A program made the position numbers and the translations under genes. From Deinococcus roseus (GTDB taxonomy: Bacteria; Deinococcota; Deinococci; Deinococcales; Deinococcaceae): DNA of 64,000 bases. The stretch is from assembly GCF_014646895.1 (NCBI RefSeq), contig NZ_BMOD01000024.1:11748-75747 (forward strand), read 5' to 3'. Position 1 is the stretch's first letter. Every line of letters begins with the position of its first letter. Shown in pieces: positions 1-6,395 of this stretch. The notes below the pieces were generated by a model. The model saw nothing but the letters and a program-made list of their open reading frames with translations. It was not told the origin of the DNA and did no database searches.

Positions 1-338
1 GGCCAGTTGGGATTGAAAGGGGCACGGATGGCATGGCCGTTTTCATCACAGAAGGCACTGGTGTAAACCAGTCTTTCTGGAGCCTGAATGTCCTGGTACT
101 GGAAGCGTCCGTAGCTTTTCTGGCCATCCCTTTCCATGCTGTAGAGGAACAGGCCCTGTTCCTGCAAATCCAGGCGTTCCACCTGAAGGTTCATTCCGGC
201 AGGCCCCCACCACTGGGCCAGGTGCTCGGGCTGGGTGAACACCTCAAACAGCAGGGTTCTGGGGGCATCAAAGGTGCGTTGCAGAAAGAAAGGATGCTGG
301 CTGGATTCACTGGTCAGGTTCTGTGGGGTTTGCTGCAT
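1..338 (-). CDS. AHSA1/SRPBCC-domain protein, C-terminus beyond window
   Basis: The frame starts at ATG 338 with AAAAGGAG seven bases upstream and runs off the left edge without a stop, so about 112 residues are visible. The sequence has the START-like pattern of AHSA1 (activator of Hsp90 ATPase homologue) proteins: an early RTFDAP motif, then FTQPEHLAQWWGP, then a stretch of alternating strands. Such proteins are hydrophobic-cavity ligand binders, and in bacteria they are often encoded directly after an ArsR-type repressor, as here. The start overlaps the end of the arsR-like gene by 32 bp, so the two are one transcription unit. The ligand cannot be deduced. Confidence 0.85.
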   Translation of the reverse strand, partial: MQQTPQNLTSESSQHPFFLQRTFDAPRTLLFEVFTQPEHLAQWWGPAGMNLQVERLDLQEQGLFLYSMERDGQKSYGRFQYQDIQAPERLVYTSAFCDENGHAIRAPFNPNW

Positions 339-675
339 GGTTTTGCTCCTTTTGCTTCAAATGCCTGAGGTAATCATCCAGACGGTCAAAATTTTCTTCC
401 CAGAATTTTTTGTACTGGGAAATCCAGTCCGAGACTTCTTTCAGTTTTTCGGTTTCCAGTTTGCAGGGCCGCCACTGGGCTTCTCTGCTTCTGGAAATCA
501 GGCCTGCATGTTCCAGCACTTTCAGGTGTCTGGAAATGGCAGGAAGCGAGATGTCGAAGGGTTCTGCGAGCTCGTTCACAGTGGCTTCCCCTTCGGCCAG
601 ACGCATCAGGATGGCCCGACGCACCGGGTCAGAGAGGGCGGCCAGGGTGGTGCTGAGGGGATCCTGCTCCGTCAT
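307..675 (-). CDS. ArsR-family winged-helix transcriptional repressor
   Basis: About 122 residues with the ArsR fold: ALSDPVRRAILMRLAEGEATV, then recognition helix SLPAISRHLKVLEHAGLI, then a wing. There is no ELCV(C)DL metal-binding cysteine motif, so it is not an arsenic or cadmium sensor of the classical type. It belongs to the subgroup that travels with AHSA1/SRPBCC proteins. I chose ATG 675, which has AGGAG 11 nt upstream; an in-frame GTG at 687 lies on top of that Shine-Dalgarno and is less likely. A perfect palindrome at 692-701 overlaps the expected transcription start, so autoregulation is likely. The 3' end overlaps the AHSA1 gene. Confidence 0.9.
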   Translation of the reverse strand: MTEQDPLSTTLAALSDPVRRAILMRLAEGEATVNELAEPFDISLPAISRHLKVLEHAGLISRSREAQWRPCKLETEKLKEVSDWISQYKKFWEENFDRLDDYLRHLKQKEQNHAANPTEPDQ

Positions 676-691
676 GTTATTTAACACTCCT

Positions 692-740
692 GTTAATTAA
701 CTTATATGTAAAATATACGGTGTTTTGAAGATGATGTCAA
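692..740 (-). promoter_or_regulatory. Sigma-70 promoter and palindromic operator of arsR-AHSA1
   Basis: On the minus strand a consensus -35 TTGACA (735-740) is separated by 17 bp from a -10 TATATT (712-717). The perfect palindrome GTTAATTAAC (692-701) falls just downstream of the expected start point. This is the normal place for an ArsR-type operator. That the palindrome is the binding site is inference. Confidence 0.75.
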
Positions 741-832
741 GAGCAGAACGAAACGCCCAGCATCCCGGTCTTCACGCAAAGCCAGCGTCAAGGGCAGTGT
801 GGCTGCACAGGGAACCATACCTCTGGCTTCAA

Positions 833-859
833 AGCCCTGCTTTCTTCAGGGCTGGCTTT
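833..859 (+). terminator. Rho-independent terminator-like hairpin, plus strand
   Basis: AGCCCTG (833-839) pairs with CAGGGCT (847-853), followed by GGC and a run of T on the plus strand. No convincing plus-strand gene precedes it in the 676-832 interval, so it may end a short untranslated transcript or simply insulate the divergent genes. Apart from this, the 741-960 interval holds only a tandem repeat. Confidence 0.5.
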
Positions 860-888
860 TTTCGCTTTGCACCACAGAAAATCATCAA

Positions 889-918
889 CTTGAAAAAGCT
901 TGAAAAAGCTTGAAAAAG
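889..918. repeat. 10-bp tandem repeat, three copies
   Basis: TGAAAAAGCT-type units follow one another (CTTGAAAAAG three times, the last ending AC). It lies between the arsR promoter region and the small membrane-protein gene. No function is evident. Confidence 0.7.
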
Positions 919-960
919 ACCGCCAGCCAGAGCTTTGCGGTCCTCCCCCTCAAAAACAAA

Positions 961-1009
961 AATCCAGTGTTTCATCCAATCCAGTGTTTCATCCAATCCA
1001 GTGTTTCAT
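961..1009. repeat. 17-bp tandem repeat, three copies
   Basis: AATCCAGTGTTTCATCC is repeated at 961, 978 and 995 (last copy 15 bp). The repeat overlaps the 3' end of the small membrane-protein gene and encodes its last residues (KHWIG and stop), so repeat number could alter that C-terminus. Confidence 0.85.
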
Positions 1010-1177
1010 TGCAGGTTGTGCAGGAGCTTTGCCGGGTGCCTTGATGGGCACTTTCATGGGCCCTGGTGCTTTTTGCAGGATTCGGGTGCCAGTGATGCCA
1101 TGAGCAAGCAGCAGAACCGCTCCGCCAATCAGAAGTCCAAAAATCAGGCCAATCAAGAGTGAAATCAAAAACAGCAT
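989..1177 (-). CDS. Small single-pass membrane protein, unknown function
   Basis: A 62-residue protein with one long hydrophobic segment at about residues 2-28 (LFLISLLIGLIFGLL and following) and a basic, proline-rich tail (KVPIKAPGKAPAQPAMK). ATG 1177 has GGAGGTGA six nt upstream, which is the main support that it is translated. The hydrophobic segment with a glycine zipper suggests an integral inner-membrane peptide with the tail in the cytoplasm. The last codons lie inside a tandem repeat. It is divergent from the PaiB-like gene. I do not recognise a family. Confidence 0.6.
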   Translation of the reverse strand: MLFLISLLIGLIFGLLIGGAVLLLAHGITGTRILQKAPGPMKVPIKAPGKAPAQPAMKHWIG

Positions 1178-1522
1178 TCAGCATCACCTCCCGGGGAAGC
1201 TTTCCCCATGCCCTTCCTGATCTGATGCTAAAAGAGCGTGCTGAAATGCGTCTGAGACGCACTGAGGTCAAAGTGAAGAAAGCTGATCGTAACCTGACAG
1301 CCTGTCTGAATGCCGTCAGGCACGCAAGTTGAACTGAAGTCGTGCTGAAACCAGCGCAGGTCCGTTGTGACCTCTTCACCACGCAAGGGTTGCCAGCTGT
1401 CACCTGAATCAGGGGTCGGGTCTGGACTTCATCTCTCCAGGGCAGCTGACCCATCATTGGACCCTCGATTTTTTCAGAAAATGGACCTGTTGGAGCAACC
1501 ACTTTGAGGCCATACTGGTCCC
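1178..1522. other. Divergent intergenic region between small membrane protein and PaiB-like gene
   Basis: No convincing gene is seen. For the plus-strand gene at 1523, a possible -35 TTGGAG (1490-1495) and -10 CATACT (1511-1516) end six bases before the ATG. That arrangement fits a leaderless transcript and explains the absence of a Shine-Dalgarno. Confidence 0.4.
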
Positions 1523-2104
1523 ATGTACCGCCCCCCTTACTTCAAACAGGACGACCCGACAGAACTTCACCGTTTCATGCAGGCCCACAGCTTCTCCACA
1601 CTGGTCAGCCAGCAGCCTTTCATGGCCACCCACCTGCCCCTGCTGATCGAAGAAGGCCGCATCTCCGGCCATGTGGCCAGAGCAAACCAGCACAGCAAAC
1701 TCGATGGACAGGAGGTGCTGGTGATGTTCCAGGGGCCCCATGCTTACGTTTCTGCAGGATGGTACCAGCAGACCGGAGAGGTTCCCACCTGGAATTACAC
1801 CGCCGTGCATGCTTATGGCACTTTCCACCCGGTGACCGATCCGCAGCGCGTGTCCGGGCACCTGCGTCAGCTGGTCACCCACCACGAGCAACACCAGCCC
1901 ACCCCCTGGGAACTGGACCTCAGCGAGGAGGCCCTGCAAAAAATGGCGCGGGCCATTCTGGTGTTTGACATCCACATCACCCGACTGGAAGGGAAATACA
2001 AGCTCAGCCAGAACCGCACCCCCCTGGAGCGTGAAAGGGTCGTGGAAGGTTTGCAGAGAAAAGACGGTAAAGTGGCGGACCTTGTCAAAAAGTGGAGCCC
2101 CTGA
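1523..2104 (+). CDS. PaiB-like FMN-binding negative transcriptional regulator family protein
   Basis: 193 residues, the normal length of the PaiB/FMN-binding split-barrel family. Family signatures are visible in order: MYRPPYFKQDD at the N-terminus, PFMATHLPLL, GHVARAN, FQGPHAYVSAGWY, VPTWNYTAVHAYG and, near the C-terminus, EGKYKLSQNR. Bacillus PaiB was described as a negative regulator of sporulation and degradative enzymes, but the fold binds FMN-type cofactors and most homologues have no proven role. There is no Shine-Dalgarno; a -10-like CATACT lies six bases upstream of the ATG. It appears monocistronic. Confidence 0.9.
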   Translation: MYRPPYFKQDDPTELHRFMQAHSFSTLVSQQPFMATHLPLLIEEGRISGHVARANQHSKLDGQEVLVMFQGPHAYVSAGWYQQTGEVPTWNYTAVHAYGTFHPVTDPQRVSGHLRQLVTHHEQHQPTPWELDLSEEALQKMARAILVFDIHITRLEGKYKLSQNRTPLERERVVEGLQRKDGKVADLVKKWSP

Positions 2105-2126
2105 AGTCCAGCATCCAGGAGCACAG

Positions 2127-2420
2127 ATGTGCAAAACGCTGATCTTCAGCGTCCATGGAGAGGGCAACAGACCGAAAAAGCTGTTGTCCTCATTTATTGC
2201 TGCTGTGCAGCAGGCCTCTGCAGATCGTGAAACCACAGGGGTTTGCTTTGTGGGAGGGCCAGCCGCCATCTGCTGTCCTCTTAACCCAGAGATCCACAGC
2301 CTGCTTCCTGGAAGACCCGGACACGGGAAAGCCGCACATCATCCCTTACGGCATTGCCCTGATGTTCTGACGGCCCAGAACACAAAAATCCCAGACTGTT
2401 TGCCTGTCTATCACTGCTGA
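2127..2420 (+). pseudogene. Possible small gene or frameshifted remnant
   Basis: ATG 2127 is preceded by AGGAG five nt upstream, and the first approximately 40 codons (KTLIFSVHGEGNRPKKLL onward) look protein-like. Further on, a second frame (ending 2370 with FLEDPDTGKPHIIPYGIAL) looks more protein-like than the first, as if a +1 shift occurred near 2235. No family is recognised in either frame. It could be a degraded gene, two overlapping small genes, or chance. The rest of the 2105-2558 gap holds no other candidate. Confidence 0.3.
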
Positions 2421-2558
2421 TGGACAGCTTCGCTTGCCAGAAGCCCTGAATTGATCCCAAACACCGTGGCCTGTGTACCTCCAGCAGCCCAAACCCGTAA
2501 AATCTGGGAGAACACTTTCCAGATTCAGTTCTCTGGCTTGCAGAGGAAGGGGCACCAA

Positions 2559-3506
2559 ATGAGCAAGGGCGACATCCTGATTGTTGACGACAACCCGCAC
2601 AACCTGACTTTGCTGGCGGGCATTTTGCGCGAGGCGGGGTACCGGGTGCGTGCCGCCAAAAGCGGGCAGCTGGCCCTGGACCAGGCGGGTTTTGCACGCC
2701 CGGACCTGATCATGCTGGACATCATGATGCCCGAGATGGACGGGTATGAAACCTGCCGCCGCCTGAAAGCCACCGAGCATGGCCCCCTGATTCCCGTGAT
2801 CTTCATCAGTGCCCTCAATGACGTGCTGGACAAGGTCAGGGGCTTTGAGGTGGGTGGGGTGGATTTCGTGACCAAGCCCTTTCAGGCCGAAGAGGTGCTG
2901 GCCCGGGTGGATTGCCAGTTGAAAATCTTCCGGTTGCAACGTGAACTGGCTGCATTGAATGCCATTCTGGAGGAAAAAAACCGTGAACTGGAACGGGCAA
3001 ACGCTGAACTGACCCGCCACGCCACCACCGATGTTTTGACCGGGCTGTTCAACCGCCGCAAATTCATCGAGGCGGCGGAGGAGGAGATCAAGTTCTCCCA
3101 GCGGCACGGCACCCCTTTCGCGCTGGTGATGCTGGATGTGGACCACTTCAAGAAGGTCAACGACACCCACGGGCACGACCAGGGAGATGAAGTGCTCAGA
3201 CATGTGGCGAAACTGCTGCGTTCCAGGGTGCGGACCACCGACATCACGGCACGCTGGGGCGGCGAGGAATTCATGGTGCTGCTCAGGCACACCGACCTGA
3301 AAGCCGGAGAGAAAATGGCCGAAAAAATGCGGGAAAGCCTGGCCCTGACTCCAGCCGGCTCGGTGGGGGCCGTGACCGCCAGTTTTGGCGTGACGGCGTT
3401 TGAGCCCACAGACACCCTCACCTCGCTCAGTTCGCGGGTGGATGCGCTGCTCTACGAGGCCAAAGCTGCGGGGCGCAACCGGGTGCATGCAGGAGGAATC
3501 TCATGA
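2559..3506 (+). CDS. Response regulator with diguanylate cyclase (GGDEF) output
   Basis: 315 residues. An N-terminal receiver domain shows the acidic pair D10-D11, phospho-acceptor D54 in LDIMMPEMDG, and the lysine of VTKPF. A short coiled coil (ELAALNAILEEKNRELERANAEL) leads to a GGDEF domain with an intact GGEEF active site and a product-inhibition I-site RTTD exactly five residues before it. It should therefore be an active, feedback-inhibited c-di-GMP synthase controlled by phosphorylation. ATG 2559 has AGGAAGG eight nt upstream; an in-frame extension to 2451 is rejected because it precedes the receiver fold. Its stop overlaps the start of the histidine kinase gene by 4 bp (ATGA), so that kinase is the likely phosphodonor. 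Confidence 0.95.
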   Translation: MSKGDILIVDDNPHNLTLLAGILREAGYRVRAAKSGQLALDQAGFARPDLIMLDIMMPEMDGYETCRRLKATEHGPLIPVIFISALNDVLDKVRGFEVGGVDFVTKPFQAEEVLARVDCQLKIFRLQRELAALNAILEEKNRELERANAELTRHATTDVLTGLFNRRKFIEAAEEEIKFSQRHGTPFALVMLDVDHFKKVNDTHGHDQGDEVLRHVAKLLRSRVRTTDITARWGGEEFMVLLRHTDLKAGEKMAEKMRESLALTPAGSVGAVTASFGVTAFEPTDTLTSLSSRVDALLYEAKAAGRNRVHAGGIS

Positions 3507-6124
3507 TTGACCCGCGCAAGGAGCTTCCCAGCCAGGTGGATCCCAGGTTGCTGCTGCTGGCCATCCAGCAAAGCCAGAACGCCGTGATGATCACCAACCG
3601 CAAAGACGAACTGATCTGGGTCAACACCGGATTCACCCTGCTGACCGGCTACACCCTGGAAGAGGTGGAGGGCAAGAGCCCCCCAGACCTGCTGCAGGGC
3701 GAGAATTCGGAAAGCATTGTGACGCTGGACATCCAGGACAGCATTGCCAGAGGGCAGACCTTTGAAGGCGAAGTCTACAACTACAAGAAAGACGGCAGTG
3801 GGTACTGGGCCCTGATCAGCGTCTCTGCCCTCTATGACGAAAAAGGCGATTTTGACGGTTTTCTGTGCACCCAGACCGACATCACCGAACGCAAGACCAT
3901 GGAACGGGAGCTGTCCCGTTACGTGCAGGCCATCCACAAGGTGGAGGTTTCGGTGCTGCTCACCGACCACGAAGACCGACTGATCTGGGTGAACGACCAC
4001 TTCACGGAATCCAACGGTTTCACCCTGGAAGAGGTGCGTGGCAAGCGTCCAGCAGAGGTGCTGCGGGGTCCCAACACCGATCTGGACGCAGCCGTGGCTT
4101 TCGACTCCAGCGCTGTGGACCATGAGCCTTTCCGGGGCGAGATCTTCAACTACCGCAAAGACGGCACCGGATACTGGGCGGAAATTTCGGCCACTCCGCT
4201 TTTTGGCAACAAGGGGGAATTTCAGGGCTTCATCACCATCAGCAACGATGTCACCGAGCGCAAATACTACGAGGCCGAAATGAAACGGCTGAACGAGGCC
4301 CAGATGACCCGTCTGGCCGAAGCGGTCCGGCGCTCCCGGAATGCCGTGCTGGTGACGGATTTTCATGACTGCATCGAATGGGCCAATGAGGGTTTCACCA
4401 GCCTGACCGGATACACCCTGGAAGAGGTGCTGGGCCAGCGCCCAGGAGACATCCTCACCCCCACGGGCACCAACGAAAGCCTGTTGCAGGAAATCGGGAA
4501 CACCATTCAGGCCGGGGGCACCTTTGAGGGGGAAATTTTCCAGCAGCGCAAAAATGGCAGCAATTATTGGGCCTGGATTTCGGTGACCCCCCTGAAAAAT
4601 GCAGCAGGAGAGGTGCAGGGCTTCATCACCATCCAGACCGACATCACCGACCGCAAAAGCCTGGAAGCAGAACTGGCCCTTGCCGTGGTGCAGGTGGGTC
4701 AGGCCCAGGCTGCCATCGAATCCGAGAAGAAAGCCCTGGAGGCCAACAAAGCCAAGAGTGTCTTTCTGGCCAACATGAGCCACGAACTGAGAACCCCCCT
4801 GAATGCCGTGCTGGGTTTTGCCCAGGTGATGCAACGCAAACCCGGACGGGACGAGGAGGACCGCCGTCAACTGGACATCATCCAGCGTTCCGGGGAGCAC
4901 CTGCTGGAACTGATCAACGATGTGCTGTCCATTTCCAAGATCGAGGCGGGCAAGGTCAATCTGGCCGCAGATCCCTTTGACCTGCATTTGCTGCTGCAAA
5001 CCGTGGAAAGCATGATCCGGGTGCGCTCCGAGGCCCGCAAGATCGAACTGTTCTTTGAAATTGATGCTTCCCTGCCCCGCTTTGTGCGTGGTGATGAGGG
5101 GAAGCTGCGTCAGGTGCTGATCAATTTGCTCAGCAACGCCGTGAAATTCACCTCCAATGGGGGCGTGGTGTTGCGGGCCTGGTGGGAGGGCAGCACCGCC
5201 CACTTCGAGGTGGAGGACACCGGAGAGGGCATCAAAGAGGAAGAACTCATCACCCTTTTTGAGCCTTTTGTGCAAACCGAGAGTGGACGCAAAAACCGCG
5301 AGGGCACAGGGCTTGGCCTTGCGATCAGCAGAACCTTTGTGCGCCTGATGGGCGGAGACATCCGGGTGCGCAGCAGCCATGGGGTCGGAACCACCTTCGA
5401 GATGGATGTGAAACTGCCCCTGGCAGAACAGGAAGCCGTGCGCCCGAAAGACGAACGCCACGTGCTGGGACTGGAACATGGGCATCCCCCTGTGCGCCTG
5501 CTGGTCGTGGACGACATGTGGGAAAACCGCACCCTGATGTGCGAGTTGCTGCAATCGGTGGGCTTTGAAACCAGAGAAGCCAGCAACGGACAGGAAGCCA
5601 TTGAAGTGTGGCAGGACTGGCACCCCCACCTGATCTGGATGGACATCCGCATGCCCGTGATGGACGGCTACCAGGCCACCCGCAGCATCCGGGAACTGGA
5701 GCAGACGCAGGGGGCAGAGCGCTGCAAGATCATCGCTTTCACGGCCAGTGTGTTCGAGCAGGAGCGCACAGCCATTCTGCAGTCCGGCTGCGATGACATG
5801 GTGTTCAAGCCTTTCCGGGAGGAAACCATCTTCCAGACCCTCAGCGACCGCCTGGGGGTGCGTTTCAGGTATGCCGATGCGCCCACTGAACCGCAAAACC
5901 AGGACCTGCAACCCGAGGAGATTCTCATTCCAGAACGCTTCACGCGCATTCCCGAAGCGGTGCTGACCCGCCTGGAGCAGGCCCTGCGCATGGGAGACGA
6001 TCAGGCTGTGCTGGATTTGCTGGACACCCTCTCTGAGACCGATTCACAGCTGTCAAAAGCCATTCAGAACGCTGTTGAGAACTTCGATTTCGATGTGGTG
6101 CTCTCAGGGATGGGCAGAAGCTGA
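3503..6124 (+). CDS. Hybrid sensor histidine kinase, three PAS domains plus receiver
   Basis: 873 residues. Three tandem PAS-PAC units occupy roughly residues 10-130, 135-265 and 270-395, each with a GYTLEEV- or GFTLEEV-type helix and a YWA-type PAC core followed by TD(I/V)TxRK. The HisKA domain carries H427 in NMSHELRTPLN. The HATPase domain has N- and G-boxes (LINLLSNAVKF, DTGEGI, GTGLGLAI). The C-terminal receiver has D714 in MDIRMPVMDG and a KPF motif. There is no transmembrane segment and no Hpt domain, so it is a soluble sensor that probably passes phosphate to the coupled GGDEF regulator. The last approximately 60 residues are a helical tail of unknown role. The start overlaps the upstream gene (ATGA). 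Confidence 0.95.
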   Translation: MIDPRKELPSQVDPRLLLLAIQQSQNAVMITNRKDELIWVNTGFTLLTGYTLEEVEGKSPPDLLQGENSESIVTLDIQDSIARGQTFEGEVYNYKKDGSGYWALISVSALYDEKGDFDGFLCTQTDITERKTMERELSRYVQAIHKVEVSVLLTDHEDRLIWVNDHFTESNGFTLEEVRGKRPAEVLRGPNTDLDAAVAFDSSAVDHEPFRGEIFNYRKDGTGYWAEISATPLFGNKGEFQGFITISNDVTERKYYEAEMKRLNEAQMTRLAEAVRRSRNAVLVTDFHDCIEWANEGFTSLTGYTLEEVLGQRPGDILTPTGTNESLLQEIGNTIQAGGTFEGEIFQQRKNGSNYWAWISVTPLKNAAGEVQGFITIQTDITDRKSLEAELALAVVQVGQAQAAIESEKKALEANKAKSVFLANMSHELRTPLNAVLGFAQVMQRKPGRDEEDRRQLDIIQRSGEHLLELINDVLSISKIEAGKVNLAADPFDLHLLLQTVESMIRVRSEARKIELFFEIDASLPRFVRGDEGKLRQVLINLLSNAVKFTSNGGVVLRAWWEGSTAHFEVEDTGEGIKEEELITLFEPFVQTESGRKNREGTGLGLAISRTFVRLMGGDIRVRSSHGVGTTFEMDVKLPLAEQEAVRPKDERHVLGLEHGHPPVRLLVVDDMWENRTLMCELLQSVGFETREASNGQEAIEVWQDWHPHLIWMDIRMPVMDGYQATRSIRELEQTQGAERCKIIAFTASVFEQERTAILQSGCDDMVFKPFREETIFQTLSDRLGVRFRYADAPTEPQNQDLQPEEILIPERFTRIPEAVLTRLEQALRMGDDQAVLDLLDTLSETDSQLSKAIQNAVENFDFDVVLSGMGRS

Positions 6125-6150
6125 AACCCGTCAGAACCTGTTTCAGCTGA

Positions 6151-6189
6151 ATGAAAAACACCCCCTCACAGAACACCGATGAGGGGGTG
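6151..6189 (-). terminator. Terminator hairpin between convergent genes
   Basis: CACCCCCTCA (6159-6168) pairs with TGAGGGGGTG (6180-6189). On the minus strand the stem is followed by TTTTTCA, so it works best for minus-strand transcription coming from uvrD. It may also stop the plus-strand kinase operon. Confidence 0.75.
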
Positions 6190-6204
6190 CAGCATTTCTG
6201 AAGT

Positions 6205-6395
6205 CTATTTCTGAAAGTCGTAGCCCAGTTCGCTGCTGTAACGGGTTTCATTCAGCCCTTTTTCCCCTCACCCAGCACTTCTGCCGTGAAGCCATGTTTT
6301 TCGGTGGGCTGCTGGCAATGTGACAGGCCATTTTTTTGTGTTGCCACCCCTGCGGCCGGGTTCAATGCCAGCAGGTCATCAAGGGAGGGGCAACC
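6205..6395 (-). pseudogene. Coding-like remnant downstream of uvrD
   Basis: Between the uvrD stop and the terminator the minus strand reads as protein-like sequence in the same frame as uvrD after its TGA (SLDDLLALNPAAG ... HGFTAEVLGEGKKG). After a -1 shift in an A5 run near 6255 it continues as LNETRYSSELGYDFQK and ends with TAG at 6205, about 15 nt before the terminator. The placement suggests the decayed end of an older gene or of a longer helicase C-terminus. I do not recognise the product, and chance cannot be excluded. Confidence 0.3.

Noticed and set aside
972..1502. Minus-strand open frame of 176 codons overlapping the small membrane protein
   Set aside because: No start signals, Arg/Ser/Thr-rich shadow-type composition, and the shorter frame with a strong Shine-Dalgarno explains part of the region better.
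3452..5911. Long open frame on the minus strand, opposite the response regulator and hybrid kinase
   Set aside because: It lies wholly within two clearly identified plus-strand genes, has a His/Gln/Phe-rich translation typical of the complement of GC-rich coding sequence, and no motif.
6250..6262. Programmed -1 frameshift at the A5 run downstream of uvrD
   Set aside because: The slippery heptamer is not canonical (G AAA AAG instead of A AAA AAG), and there is no complete gene in either frame.
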